DNA of 64,000 nucleotides from Bicyclus anynana (Eukaryota > Arthropoda > Insecta > Lepidoptera > Nymphalidae). This document shows, in pieces, positions 29,771 to 40,482 of this stretch. The DNA lies in contig NC_069093.1 in the NCBI RefSeq assembly GCF_947172395.1, positions 12,993,561-13,057,560 of the forward strand, given 5' to 3'. The stretch's first letter is position 1. Every line of letters begins with the position of its first letter. The translations under genes were made by a program, and so were the position numbers. Under the pieces are notes generated by a model. It did no database searches, was not told where the DNA came from, and was given only the letters and a program-made list of their open reading frames with translations.

Positions 29771-30113
29771 ATCTTGTTGGCTCAGTGGCTAAGCCTATGT
29801 GGCTTGGGATTACGAGGTCTCGGGTTCAAATTTAGAATAAGAATACTGAACTTACTTTCTTTTTTTAAATTTTCAGTAAAAATTTTCAGCGCGAAGTAGG
29901 AACGTTGGTGGTGTTACACTCCCGTGCCTAGTAGAGCACGTTAAGACGTCGGTCGCGGTTATTATCAACATCTGATAGTGATCGTTACAAAATCAAATGA
30001 TATCAAAGTCCGCCAACCTAAATTGAAGTCGTGAGGCGAGTGTCAGCTCCATATCCATGTATAAGAAGGCAAGCCAGGTCTTATTCAAATAGGCTGATTA
30101 TGATGATGATGAA
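29771..30113 (+). mobile_element. SINE-C, near full length
   Basis: Head GTTGGCTCAGTGGCTAAGCC, B box CGGGTTCAAATTT, body GGTGGTGTTACACTCCCGTG and CATCTGATAGTGATCG. The end GGCTGATTATGATGATGATG is an RTE-type tail. Confidence 0.8.
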
Positions 30114-30159
30114 AATATAAAATACTAAAGTGATGTTTCCAGAAAAAAAAAACTCTTAG

Positions 30160-30430
30160 AACAAAGTTCATCAACATCATTATCATCATTAGGTGCCTTC
30201 TTCCAGATGAAGGTGTGCGGTCATGTGTAGAAAACTCTTCCGGTCTTTTGCAATATTTTTTTAAGCTGTGTGTAAGTTAACTTGGTCCACACTTTGACAT
30301 CATCTATCCACTTTCATCGCTGTCTTCCTGGAGCACGTTTTCCGGATATCTGACCTTCTAGGATCAACCTAGGAAACTCATAGAGGAATTCCCTTTGCAG
30401 ATTCCCGAAAAATGCGATTTTCCTCCTCAT
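30160..30430 (-). pseudogene. LINE ORF2 C-terminal remnant, second type
   Basis: The minus strand encodes ILEGQISGKRAPGRQR, then KWIDDVKVWTKLTYTQLKK and ILQKTGRVFYT before a stop. G-(K/R)R-x-x-GR-x-(K/R)-x-x-W-(I/L)-D-D-(I/V)-x-x-W-(T/S)-(G/K)-L-T is the conserved end of a group of arthropod LINEs related to RTE and CR1. One stop interrupts GRQR-KW. The 3' end is ATG/ATT-rich (ATGATGATAATGATG). It differs from the RTE copies at 9211 and 44332. Confidence 0.6.
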
Positions 30431-30439
30431 AATGATTGT

Positions 30440-30780
30440 CAACGCACATTTTAATTTCTAAACTACATCGTTTATCGATTCCATTGAAAGACTTATCTAT
30501 CAATATCTAATCTATTCTGATCAAGTTAAAATTTAAAGAACGTGTTTCTGTGCCAAAACCCATCACTTAGCTAAAGTGGATATATTTAATGTTGTAGTAA
30601 GTACATGGTATTGGTCAAGCTGCTAGCAATGTAACCATATCATGAATGATCTATTAGAGCCGCAGTGTTGCCGTGTGTAACAATCGAACACGCCAATGCA
30701 GGCAAATATAATTACTATTGTTGGGACGATAGCGTGAAACTGTAATCGATCGTATTGAAAGACCCGTCTGCGTATGAGAT
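30440..30780. other. No recognised feature
   Basis: Unique-looking AT-rich DNA. Confidence 0.5.
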
Positions 30781-30918
30781 AATCATCATCATCATATGAG
30801 ATTATTGATATCCACAGGACATACGCCTTTTGTAGGGACTTCCAAACATCACGATACTGAGCTGCCTGCATCAAACCAGTCCCTGCGACTCACTTGATGT
30901 TGTCAGTCCACCTAGTGA
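30781..30918 (-). mobile_element. RTE LINE 3' end
   Basis: The minus-strand tail (ATG)n follows a degenerate CCATCGGCTG. TTTGTAGGGACTTCCAAACA is intact. It abuts the SINE-A copy next to it. Confidence 0.8.
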
Positions 30919-30920
30919 GC

Positions 30921-31213
30921 CTTTTGCCTTCAAGGCGCAGTGGTATGTGTATGGTAGATTTACAAGACAGAGGTCTCCTGGATTCGATCCCCGGCTGGGC
31001 CGATTAAGATTTTCTTAATTGGTCCAGGTCTGACTGGTGGGAAGCTTCGGCCGTGGCTAGTTACCACCCTACCGGTAAAGATGTACAGCCAAGCTATTAG
31101 AAGCCAAAAGCGGTGTAGATTTTCATCCTACTCCTTACATGTTAGCCCGCTTCCATCTTAAATTGCAACTTCACTTACCATCAGGTGAAATTGTAGTCAA
31201 GGGCTAATTTGTA
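30921..31213 (+). mobile_element. SINE-A
   Basis: The head is mutated (GCCTTCAAGGCGCAGTGGTA), B box GATTCGATCCCCGG. It lacks the GATTTAGCGTTCC block (deletion near 31098) and ends GGGCTAATTTGTA without an A-tail, where a Helitron start follows. Confidence 0.85.
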
Positions 31214-31265
31214 TCACACTAATATTATAAATGCGAAAGTTTGTGTGTGTGCATGTGTGTAAAAT
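31214..31265 (+). mobile_element. Hel-1 5' end fragment
   Basis: TCACACTAATATTATAAATG followed by CGAAAGTTTGTGTGTGTG is the Hel-1 start. It loses similarity within 50 bases. Confidence 0.6.
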
Positions 31266-31850
31266 AGGAAATAGGCCAGTTGGTATGTTAATTAGCATAG
31301 TTTCAACGTGCCACTTGCGTTCTGCGTATAAACTATCTACCTCTTTTTTCTTCTAACATCATTGTCTGTAACGATCACTATCAACATAATAACTGGGACC
31401 ATTCACATACATCTCTTTCAAACCTTACGAAATAGTACTTCAAACGTGTACGAGATGGCGTTTAAAAAAAAACCTTTTTTGGTATTTATAGTTTTAATGT
31501 TATCAAAATACACAATTAATCATTATCTTTCAATCCCAAAACACAAAATATTTTTGTGTAGGTAAGTACACAAATTACCTACTAGCTTAAATATATTTAA
31601 AAAAACGGTTGTCTGTAAAGTCGGTTTACTGACGATATTTGAACGTGGACGTCATAAGAAAATACTGAATGGTTGCATTTTTCAAAATAAAATGTTCGTT
31701 TTTCTAAAATATTATACAATAATCTTTATAGACCAGAAAATACTTTATTTCTTGTAAAAAAAGTTGGCAACCCTAGAGCGAGGGAACGACGCATGACGTC
31801 ATCTTTTTTTGAGTGTGCAGCCGGCTTCATCAAGTTATAAGACGTTGTCG
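31266..31850. other. Unclassified, possible worn repeat
   Basis: GGTTGTCTGTAAAGTCGGTT at 31608 and a GACGTCATC near 31796 stand out. No complete element or credible frame. Confidence 0.4.
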
Positions 31851-32081
31851 TCGTTATCAACCCATATTCTTCTTCTTCTTCTTCACTTCACATACGCAGA
31901 GAATTAAGAAATTCTCTGGTATGCATCACGAGGTTTTCCTTCACCGTTTAAGACACGTGATATTTAATTTCTTAAAATGCACACAACTGAAAAGTTGGAG
32001 GTGCATGCCCCGGACCGGATTAGAACCCACACCCTCCGCAATCAGAGGCAGAGGTCATATCCACTGGGCTATCACGGCTCA
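31851..32081 (-). mobile_element. SINE-B with TTC expansion
   Basis: Complete head and middle. The 3' part is deleted and replaced by CTTCTTCTTCTTCTTC beside the terminal AACCCATATTC. Confidence 0.88.
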
Positions 32082-32446
32082 TTGTCAAGACGTTGTCACG
32101 TCAAAAAAAAACACAAAATCAATAAGCTCATGAACCGAATGGCGTAATGTGAAGCCCGCAAAATAGAAAGGTCCGAATCAACAGTTGAACTCCATCACAC
32201 GACCATCAATCTTAGTTTCACTCCGTCCGCGCAAATCGCTTCCACACTATTATCAAATTACAATGTATTGTCTAAGGAAATGATCAGTCTATTTAAGTGA
32301 ATACACAATAAATATACTATTACACATGCATGAAGTTTGATTCAAATACATTTTGCATTTAAAATGTTCCTTCGTTCATTACTTTCACTATTTATGGTAT
32401 GTTATACTAGAAACCAGATAACACATTCAATAGCAAGTGATTAACT

Positions 32447-32730
32447 AACCGTGATAGTCCAGTAGATATGACCCCTGCCTCCGAATTCGGAGGGTGTGGG
32501 TTCGAACTCGGCCCCGGTTGTTTGAAAGTTTGTCTCAAACGGTAAAGGAAAAATATCGTTAGGAAACCTGCATACCTACCGGAGAGTGTTCATAATTCTC
32601 TGCGTGTGCGAAGTCTGCCAATTCTAATTGGGCCAGCGTGGTGGACTATTGGCCTAACGCATCTCATTCTGAGAGGAGACTCGACCTCAGCAGTGAGCCA
32701 AACATGGGTTGGTTGAATTATGATGATGAA
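32447..32730 (+). mobile_element. SINE-B
   Basis: Head to tail present. The CATGCACCTCCAACTTTTC block is replaced by TTGTTTGAAAGTTTG, and the tail ATTATGATGATGAA is short. A SINE-A tail scrap (GCTAACTTGTAAAGAATAAA) follows at 32779. Confidence 0.88.
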
Positions 32731-32936
32731 TGGGATAGACTCTATTTAAGTGGTAGAGGTGACATTCTAGGAACACGGCTAACTTGTAAAGAATAAAAAA
32801 GACTTATAGTACCCTGCCCTGAACCCGTCAACGTGAGGCAAAGGTATTAAACCTCAACATTCAATGTAACGCCATCAACTAAGACAACTCCGAGCTACTA
32901 CTAAAAATTATTCAAAAAATTAAATACAGTAAAAGC

Positions 32937-33394
32937 TCCTTATTCACGCTGTCTTTATTCACGTATACACTATTCGCGTATTAAAAATTGCATCCCAATT
33001 CCTATATTCGCGGCTAAATATTTCGTTATTCGCGAATCTGATTGACGAAACTGACGTAAAATCTGCAAAAACTTTAACTTTAACTTTAACAAATATTGAC
33101 GAAATTGCGAATATGGTTTAAAAATGCCACTGCTTAAAATCACTCTTAATAGAAGCTTTTAAAAAATGTCAAGCAAGAAAAAATTTCAAAATTCTTCAAA
33201 CCATTGTCTAAGACTGAATATAATAGTTAACCAATAACTTCAATAAATTGTTTTTATTAATATATATTTGTTATTTATTTTGTCAGCCAAGAACGTATCT
33301 TTTATAGTCCCATACAAAATACCATTCCATATTCACGGTTCTGTATTCGCGACACATTTAGAGAACGTATCCCCTGCGAATAATGCTTTTACTG
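32937..33394 (+). mobile_element. pogo/Tigger-like MITE, copy 2
   Basis: It starts CAGTAAAAGCTCCTTATTC and ends with GCGAATAATGCTTTTACTG, 17-20 bp inverted ends. Host TA is duplicated at 32935 and 33395. Repeated TATTCGCG motifs occur at both sub-ends. A 126-codon frame crossing the right end into the next SINE is an artefact. Confidence 0.88.
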
Positions 33395-33396
33395 TA

Positions 33397-33466
33397 GTCG
33401 GTATTTCACCCCAAACCCAGGACCTCATGAATCAGCATAAGCTAACCACTGCACCAACGAGGCTTA
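33397..33466 (-). mobile_element. SINE head, tRNA-like
   Basis: The minus strand reads CCTCGTTGGTGCAGTGGTTA and GAGGTCCTGGGTTTGGGGTG, an A/B-box pair. No body remains. It sits directly against the MITE end. Confidence 0.6.
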
Positions 33467-33479
33467 ATAAGCCTCATAT

Positions 33480-34317
33480 GACCATAATTTCACAGGCAAC
33501 CATGCTCAGATACAACATAACAAGGGTGCTAACAATACCCCATTCGATAGCCTTAAATTACCACACAACGGCTCCACTAAGCACACAGTCGGTCCAGTTC
33601 ACTCGCAATAAATCGCAATGTGACGTCACAATTAGCAAGGCGCCGTGAACGTTTACTTAGCAAGCAAATTAACTACAATTAATTTATACTTATAGAGCGA
33701 GGGCTTGCAATAGCCAGACATACTTCATTTTATGAACGCTCATTTGTCAGCCCATTCTTTTTCCGAGTTTGGAAGCTTTTGCAGATTCCAAGAATTTACT
33801 AATTTGGTCCCTATTAAAAGAAACATCAAATCAACTGAGAAATATCATCTACCTACTGTATGATATCCACAAAGGGCTGTAAGTGGGCACCGGATGACGT
33901 ATGTTACATAGAATCGCAATTTCGTATATGTCAAGTAACATAAGTCAAAATGAGTGAAATAGCCTGTAGATTCTTAAAAATCAAAATCAAAATTATCAAA
34001 ATAAGTGTGTGTCGGTTTTGACGTACAAATGGAGCTTACTCTTTCAGATGACTGTCTAAATAGGTGTATGTTGCCCAGCAGCTTACGCCTGGAAAGTGAA
34101 AAGTGCGCAGAATAGGTTGCGCACAAAAAACGTAATTCTATCATTCGTTCATTGAATTTTACTGCCCATATTTTTTTCATACCGGGGGCTATATATGAAA
34201 AATCGATTCTTATGGAAACTCCAAAAAACGTTATTTTTTGATATCTTCTACGGGACATCATAAGGAACTATGCCACTAAACGCCAGAACCTTAGTTTAGC
34301 GACAATTATTCGCTAGA
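33480..34317. other. No recognised element; one 95-codon frame
   Basis: The minus frame 33974-34261 (MMSRRRYQKITFFGVSIRID...) includes LCATYSAHFSLSRRKLLGN. I cannot connect it to a family and its upstream DNA has no promoter features. Confidence 0.3.
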
Positions 34318-34436
34318 AGATTTTTCTTGTAAGAAAAATCCCATTAACGTGTTTTCTTCTTGGCCTGACCCGGGATTGGAACCCTAGATATCATTGTCAG
34401 TAGCTAAACCAGCTAACCACGGGACCAACGAGGTAG
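34318..34436 (-). mobile_element. SINE-C head
   Basis: Minus-strand head CCTCGTTGGTCCCGTGGTTA and B box GGGTTCCAATCCC are followed by the hairpin GATTTTTCTTGTAAGAAAAA. The body is missing. Confidence 0.75.
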
Positions 34437-34439
34437 TCA

Positions 34440-34728
34440 AAAAATAAAGTATGTCTGGAAGTAGCAGGCTCTGAATCCATTACGTCTAACTTGGTCATGG
34501 AATTTACATGAAAAACCAAAGCATATGTAATGTAAAACGAAGCAAGCAGGTGTTGAATGCACTAATTAATTATTAATAAGGTACATTTTATGCATTATTT
34601 TATTCGTAACTAAGTGTTTAATGTAATAATAGCTTGAAAAGATTAACACGTGTAAGTTATAAAGTGCTAAGTGCTTGTTAAGTAAAACTTTTTTAATCGT
34701 TATATTTTAGCAACCGGAATATATATTT
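34440..34728. other. No recognised feature
   Basis: AT-rich; no repeat end or frame recognised. Confidence 0.5.
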
Positions 34729-34730
34729 TC

Positions 34731-35019
34731 GCTGGTGGGAGGCTTCGGCCGTGGCAAGTTCAAATCCTAACAGCAAAGACGTAGCGCCAAGCGAATTAGC
34801 ATTCCGGTACGATGCAGTGGTAGAATCTTTACAAATAGTCAACTGACGTGTCAAAAGTGCTTGTAAACTGAGCCTACTTGAAATAAATGATTTTTGATTT
34901 TGATTTGATTTTTTGATTTCCTTCTCCTAACAAGTTAGTCCGCTTCCATCTTAGATTGCATCATCACTTACCATCAGGTGAGATTTTAGTCAAGGGCTAA
35001 CTTGTAAAGAATAAAAAAA
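34731..35019 (+). mobile_element. SINE-A interrupted by a LINE 3' end
   Basis: 34731-34824 (GCTGGTGGGAGGCTTCGGCC onward) resumes at 34920 (CCTTCTCCTAACAAGTTAG) and ends with its AAAGAATAAAAAA tail. The 95 bases between are the LINE piece listed next. Confidence 0.9.
34825..34919 (+). mobile_element. LINE 3' end nested in SINE-A
   Basis: AACTGACGTGTCAAAAGTGC to ATGATTTTTGATTTTGATTT is the same 3' UTR as at 19004 and 10501, extremely 5'-truncated. It must postdate the SINE-A insertion. Confidence 0.88.
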
Positions 35020-35170
35020 CATATATATTCATTTATATTTTAGTGGTAGTATAGCTTTGTGTAAATAACTTCATCCAGGGGAGTTCTACTGCTATGGTTA
35101 TTTCTATAACCAAGCAGCATTTCCGAGTTTCTTCATGAAAGATCATGGGCCTGTTATTGCTGGTGTAATA

Positions 35171-35258
35171 ATTGCCTCATTGGTCCCGTGGTTAGCTGGT
35201 TCAGCTACGAAAAATTAGGTCCAGGATTCGAGCCTAGGTCAGGCCAATAAAAGATATA
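35171..35258 (+). mobile_element. SINE-C head
   Basis: CCTCATTGGTCCCGTGGTTA and B box GGATTCGAGCC, then GGTCAGGCCAATAAA. The SINE ends before its body. Confidence 0.7.
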
Positions 35259-35282
35259 TCTTCAAAACAGCGGCTAGTTGCC

Positions 35283-35785
35283 TTGACTGGTGACAGAAAG
35301 GTTGGCTCATTTTTTACGCGAAATATCAGCCAGGCTGTCCAGCGCGGAAATGCAGCTAGTATTTTTACTACCATTCCACGTGGGCATAATTTGTATGAGA
35401 GCCGTGATAGACCAATGAATACAATCTCTGCGTCCGAATCCGGAGGGTGTGAGTTCGAATCCGGTCCGGGGCATGCATCTCCAACTTTTCAGTTGTGTGC
35501 ATTTTAAGAAACTGAATATCACGTGTCTCAAACCGTGAAGGAAAAACATCGTGAGGAAACCTGCATACCAGAGAATTTTCTTAATTCTCTGCGTGTGTAA
35601 AGTAAACCAATCCGCATTGGACCAGCGTGGTGGAGTATTGACCTAACCCGTCTCATTTCGAGAGGAGACTCGAGCTCAGCAGTGAGCCGAATATGGGTTG
35701 ATAATGATGATAATTCGTATAGGTATTAAGATAAGTTAACTTAAGTTCCTCATTGAATTCTTTCTCAATATTATTCTTTCGCAGC
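35283..35785 (+). pseudogene. LINE-Y ORF C-terminus, split by SINE-B
   Basis: 35283-35396 encodes GSFFTRNISQAVQRGNAASI and TTIPRGHNLYE, and the 3' UTR resumes at 35712-35785 (GGTATTAAGATAAGTTAACT). A run of Q-R-G-N-A-A-S-I followed by G-H is a conserved end of a lepidopteran LINE whose clade I cannot fix. The copy at 29546 is inverted, and a third (47611-48202) is also interrupted. No catalytic region is present here. Confidence 0.65.
35397..35711 (+). mobile_element. SINE-B with visible target duplication
   Basis: It lies between AATTTGTAT (35388-35396) and AATTCGTAT (35712-35720), a 9-base duplication with one change. Head, body and GGGTTGATAATGATGAT tail are complete, so both ends of the family can be defined here. 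Confidence 0.93.
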
Positions 35786-35786
35786 C

Positions 35787-36082
35787 TAGTTCCCGCACAA
35801 GTGTGTGTGTAACCACAGGTGCACTCTCTGTTCACTCTCATAGCCCAATGGGTCGGCACACCGACAGAACCGGTGAGAGATCAGGCGCAGGACTGACGGC
35901 TTTACGTGCTCTCCGAGGCACGGGGGTGTACTAATACCGCCAACTTCCCAACTCCAGGCTGCTATTAAGATTTTCTTATAAGAAAAATCCTAATAACGGA
36001 CAATTTTTTTTTGGCCTGACACGGGATTCGAACCCTGAATCTCATTTTCCGTAGCCGAACCACTTACCACGCGATCAATGCA
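35787..36082 (-). mobile_element. SINE-C, near full length
   Basis: Minus-strand head GTGGTAAGTGGTTCGGCTAC and B box GGGTTCGAATCCCG. The body includes GAGAGCACGTAAAGCCGTCA and GAGAGTGAACAGAGAGTGCA. It lacks the ATG tail at the 35787 side. Confidence 0.85.
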
Positions 36083-36148
36083 GAATTTCACAATTTAATG
36101 TGTTCATCCATGATTGCACTATATGACGGAGTATTTAGTTTAAGACAA

Positions 36149-36296
36149 AATTGTAAAATGGTTTTAACAAAATAAGAAACCCTATACCTCGTAACCTTGA
36201 TTTTAAGTTTCGACTTTATCATAATAACAATATAATCTGACGTTTCAAAAAAAACTTAACTAATCCTGCTTGAAATAAATTAATTTTGAATTTAAA
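36149..36296 (+). mobile_element. LINE-Z 3' end, diverged
   Basis: GTAACCTTGATTTTAAGTTT and CTTGAAATAAATTAATTTTG correspond to 2338-2474. It lacks the GTTGTGGGCTC block. Confidence 0.6.
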
Positions 36297-36360
36297 CATG
36301 CACGGAAAAGTAATACGTAAACTTTGAGATATTTTCGGAAGATAGAATAACTCAAATTAT

Positions 36361-36418
36361 GTTTGCCAGACCCGAGACTCGAACCCAATAACCTTCAAAA
36401 TCCGTAGCCGTATAGATT
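36361..36418 (-). mobile_element. tRNA-like SINE head fragment
   Basis: The complement of CAGACCCGAGACTCGAACCC carries a B box (GGGTTCGAGTC). Only the head is left. Confidence 0.55.
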
Positions 36419-36429
36419 GACATCTTAAA

Positions 36430-36937
36430 CGATGTACAATGACACACGTTGTTACGAGTTATGAGTAAAATTTTAAAGAATTATTAAAACTCTCAACATG
36501 AAAATATCATATATTTTAAAAACAATGTTTCCAACAAATAAATCGTCTAACTAAATTTGGTATAACAAGAAAGCTGTATTGTCGCAAAGCCTAATAAAAT
36601 CCGGTCGCTTCAACCGCCCATTTCTGCCAATTACGTCGCGTCTACCTACAGTTGGCAGCCCTGCATTTTAACGCCGTCACACATAGGAGTAAAGCAGAGC
36701 GATAAGCGGAGCGTTTATTTTTTTTTAATAAAACTATAAATTCGAATATGAGATCGTTTATTTATTAGTTTGTTACGCTTTCAAGCCTGAACTAAAGATT
36801 TTCAAAATTCTGTCAACAATTAAAACTATATAAATAACCAATAATTCTCATCATCATCAGCGAGTAACATACTCTTTATTTTATTCCCATACTTCTACAC
36901 CAATATAAATAACCAATATCATCAACAACAAGTAACA
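36430..36937. other. No recognised element
   Basis: 36600-36710 is slightly GC-richer (TTACGTCGCGTCTACCTACA). Nothing assigned. Confidence 0.4.
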
Positions 36938-37010
36938 TAAACTATACTTTATCCATATATTTCTACGGGAATGGGAACTACGCGGGTGAATTCGCAGGGC
37001 GCAGCGCTAG
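36938..37010 (+). mobile_element. Hel-2 3' end
   Basis: TTCTACGGGAATGGGAACTA, then CGCGGGTGAATTCGC and GCAGCGCTAG before host T. The hairpin is mutated. Confidence 0.7.
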
Positions 37011-38126
37011 TGATGGTATTTAACTTTCTTAGAATTGATTGTCTTTGCGCGCATCCAACTTTCTCACTCAGATTTCTATTGAAAATGGAAATTATGTTAT
37101 GCTGGATATTAAGAAAAAGTACTATTAAAATTTATTTGTGTGTTTTAAAATTAACGATATTTATATTCACCATAATAACTCCTCTGTTTCCAACTCTTCT
37201 AAATACTAACTAATAGTTTTCGTAGTATCAACAGACATTACGACTACTACTGAACGTTCTCACAAGTAAATAAAACGACTGCCAGATTGATTTGTAAATT
37301 TCATAAACTATGTTTGTTATAATTAACTCATGTTTTACCACATATAATAATGTCGCGTACTTCCAAAAAAAGATTTAAGAGTTTAATTTTTATCCTATAA
37401 CGTTTGACATTAATAAAAAATAGAATAATTTAATTCGTTATAATATAAAACGAGTTAATGCCAAAAAAATGCCAAAGTGTCAATCGCTGTAAAAAATTAA
37501 ATTACACCGTATTACGGCAGGGGTTTTTACGTATTTTTTCTAATGAAAGTTCTTAAACAACTCTGTTTGAATGCAAACTGTTTTTGGGTTTTATGGAGTG
37601 TAATAAGAGGAATAAGAATATATAAGAAAATATGTCATATTTAAAAATGAATGAGAATATCATCAAAGTTTAGTTTCCAGGTAAAAAAGGTCATACGGTA
37701 GCTAACAGCCCTTCGTGAAAAAGGTCATACGGTAGCTAACAGCCCTTCGTGAAAATTATAGTAGTTAGTGGATAGATTTTCGTGACCAATACCTTTACGG
37801 AATACAAAAAATGTTGTTATTGATTTAATGTTTATATAACTAACGTAATATTACCATCAAATCAATAACAGCCGCATTTGGATGGCTAACATACGCCAAA
37901 GTCAATGGATAGTCCGGCTGGACTCGCCTGTCCAGCGTGCACTATTGAAATAAAAACAAATAAAACAAAACACTATTCTCTGGACTATAAAAATAACTTG
38001 AAAATTGTTAACTGGTCTATTGGAATTAATTAATTCATTAAGAACAGAATTGTTAGTGGTTTAGGTATTTTTACGCAGTTATAAATTTAAAAGTTAATTA
38101 AAAAAAAACCTATTTATGTATAAGAG
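37011..38126. other. Mostly unrecognised AT-rich DNA
   Basis: Holds the 34-bp duplication at 37684. A block at 37900-37975 (GGCTGGACTCGCCTGTCCAG, then AAATAAAACAAAAC) may be a retroposon end. Confidence 0.4.
37684..37751 (+). repeat. 34-bp perfect tandem duplication
   Basis: The unit AAAAAGGTCATACGGTAGCT... ends CCCTTCGTG and is present twice with no differences. Confidence 0.95.
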
Positions 38127-38397
38127 TAGCAGAACCCCGCGGTTTCAACCGCATAATTTCCATTCCCGTAAAAATACGGGGATAATATATAGCCTTCATT
38201 CCTCGATAAATGAAAGAAAGAAAGAAAGATAAATATTTTTATTTGTTCAGTAAACCTACAACTAAGCTTTTATATTTTACAACGAATGGGCTATCTAACA
38301 CTAAAATATCTTTTCAAAATTAACCAATAATTCCTGAGATTAGCGCATTCAACCAACTAAACAAACAAACTCTTCAGCTTTATAATATTAGTATAGA
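38127..38397 (-). mobile_element. Hel-2 with a nested retroposon end
   Basis: Helitron sequence up to CCTCGATAAATG (38212) resumes at AATGGGCTATCTAAC (38285). 38213-38284 starts with GAAA repeats and is an antisense LINE tail. AATG on both sides is a probable short target duplication. Confidence 0.82.
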
Positions 38398-38399
38398 TA

Positions 38400-38817
38400 T
38401 AACCTTTACGAAAAATATTATAAAACGCCACGCTACCCTCTACGCCCACGAATGAGGCGTAGGCCTATACAAGGTCTACGCCCGAGGTCAAGCTACGACA
38501 TCAGTTCTCGTAGCGCCGTAGCAGCGAGCAGTGCTACGGCGGCTGGTTTGCTTCAACAGACTTTATTTTACAGAAAGATTCTTTATTAGTTATACGAGGT
38601 AATATATTATTAGCAATTTTACAGTATAAGTATTAGGTCTATTTACATTTTTATTGAAATGAAAGTACCGTTGCATGACAGCTTTCTTAATGACTATATG
38701 ACTTTGAATTACGATTTTGTATGTACTTAACAGAGTAATTATTAAAAACTACTTTTTTAATATTACTTATTTTTTTAAGTGGATCAGTATTATATATATG
38801 TAAATCTATGCGGTTGT
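38400..38817. other. No element; GC-rich hairpin near 38508
   Basis: 38500-38545 has GCGCCGTAGCAGCGAGCAGT and its partner TGCTACGGCGGC. Otherwise AT-rich and unassigned. Confidence 0.4.
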
Positions 38818-39045
38818 TAAGAAAGAAAGAAAGAAAAGTTTATTTAGAATACACATCATACAAACAAAAGAGAGAAAAATAAAAACAATAAATTAAAATA
38901 CATTGCAACTTGCATGATGTGATCCTAAAAGGGTCACCACTCAGCATGTTGCAGTGTCCGTAAGGATACCGCGCTGATCTTCCGTGGAGCCATTAAGGTG
39001 ACGTTTGGACGGTATCGAGACGTGCGGAGCGCCTCGGAGGTTGTT
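38818..39045 (-). mobile_element. LINE 3' region with (TTTC)n tail
   Basis: The minus strand ends TAAACTTTTCTTTCTTTCTT after a GC-richer body (GGCTCCACGGAAGATCAGCG, AACATGCTGAGTGGTGACCC). The same GAAA-type tail is nested in Hel-2 at 38213. Confidence 0.6.
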
Positions 39046-39080
39046 ATTAGTTTAAATATTTACCCACTCGTTTATTCGTC

Positions 39081-39299
39081 GTTATCAACCCATATTCGGC
39101 TCACAGTTGAGCTCGAGTCTCCTCTCAGAATGAGAGAGGATAGGCCAATAGTACACCACGCTGGCCCAATGTGGATTGGCAGACTTCACACATGCAAAGA
39201 ATTAGGAAAATTCTCTGGTATGCAGGTTTCCTCACGATGTCTTTCCTTCACCGTTTGAGACACATAATGTTTAATTTATTAAAATGCACTGAAATGAAA
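39081..39299 (-). mobile_element. SINE-B, head lost
   Basis: The minus-strand 3' half is complete (GAATATGGGTTGATAACGAC tail). The copy stops at ACTTTCATTTCAG where the Helitron begins at 39301, so the head was lost at that junction. Confidence 0.85.
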
Positions 39300-39300
39300 G

Positions 39301-39470
39301 TAGCGGACGCCCGTGACTTCGTCCGCGTGAATCCCTACTCCTACCCTAAGTACCCTATGTCCGTCTCCTGATTCTAAGCTACCTCTCCACTAATTTTCAG
39401 CCAAATCGTTCTAGTCGTTCTTAAGTTATAAATAGTGTAACTAAAACTTACTTTTATAAATATAGCTATA
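39301..39470 (-). mobile_element. Helitron, CCCTAC subtype
   Basis: Minus-strand CACGCGGACGAAGTCACGGG and CGTCCGCTA close the element. The body has CTACTCCTACCCTAAGTACC and TTTTCAGCCAAATCGTTCTA on the plus strand. Confidence 0.7.
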
Positions 39471-39720
39471 TCATTATAAGTTCGGGGTACTTCAGACTTC
39501 TATTTGTAGATATATTACGTAGTTGGGTCAGAATCGATTGTCGGGCATCCGCTTATGATCCGATAATAGATAAGCTTCTACTGTCGCACTCTTTTGTAGG
39601 TCCAATAGTAAATGTACATTTGGTGTCTCTTTCAAAATACTCGTAGTACCTATATGGTTTTAATGTAAGGAAAAGGATTCATTGGACTAAGCTTGTAGGT
39701 TAACTGGTGTAGTGTAATGT

Positions 39721-39918
39721 AGTCCGATGGACGTTGGTTTCCCGCAGAAAGAGTTTGGTTGGAGTTGGTTGGGTTGTTGGTCGACCCCTCACTAGGTGGA
39801 CCGGGCTTCAAGCGGGTTATAGAGAGCCGCTGGATGCTGGCGGCTTGAGACCGTTGTGTGTGGACGTACATGCACATGTCCAGCAGTGGTCATCCATCGG
39901 CTGATAAATATGATGGTG
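39721..39918 (+). mobile_element. RTE LINE 3' end with internal substitution
   Basis: CCGATGGACGTTGG leads to TTGGTCGACCCCTCACTAGG, GGGAGCCGCTGG-like and CATCCATCGGCTGATAAATA. 39738-39775 is replaced by a TTGG-rich stretch. Confidence 0.75.
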
Positions 39919-39953
39919 ATAAATGTAATCCGGTGGGTTGAGTATTAATTTTT

Positions 39954-39990
39954 CTATCGATTTCAATGTGGATGACATTGAAATCGATAG
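39954..39990. repeat. Perfect 16-bp-arm hairpin
   Basis: CTATCGATTTCAATGT pairs with its complement around GGATG. Confidence 0.92.
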
Positions 39991-40169
39991 TTTTATACAT
40001 TTCCATACATTGTTTTAGTTATTGAAGCGTTAGAATTTGTAGAAAGAGAATTGATATGTAACTTGGCTTATGCCTTATCTTAAATAGGACAACAAGACAA
40101 TTGACTGACTGACATATCATCACCCAGAAAAAACTACTGAAGCTAGTAAGATGTTTAGTTTACAGTACT

Positions 40170-40482
40170 ATTTTTTTTTCTTTACATGTTGGCCCTTGAC
40201 TTCAATCTCACCTGATGGTAAGTGATGATGCAATCTAAGATGGAAGCGGGCTAACATGTTAGAAGGAGGAAGAAAATCCACAACCCTTTCGGTTTCTACG
40301 GGACATCGTACCGGAACGCTAAATCGCTTGGCCGGTAGGGTGGTAACTAGCCACGGCCGAAGCCTTTCACCTGCCAGACCTGGACCAATTAAGAAAACCT
40401 CAATCGCCCCAGTCGGAAATCGAACCTAGGATCTCCGTTTTGTAAATCCACCGCGTATACCACTGCGCCACAGAGGTCGTCA
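40170..40482 (-). mobile_element. SINE-A, full length
   Basis: Minus-strand head GACGACCTCTGTGGCGCAGT and B box GGTTCGATTTCCG. The body has a small deletion in the GGTACGTCTTTG block (GCTTGGCCGGTAGGG). Confidence 0.92.

Noticed and set aside
33268..33648. 126-codon open frame on the plus strand
   Set aside because: It begins inside the TA-flanked MITE, passes its right end and reads through an antisense SINE head, so it joins unrelated repeats.
35399..35480. Possible tRNA gene
   Set aside because: This is the SINE-B head, followed by its body and tail and flanked by a 9-base target duplication.
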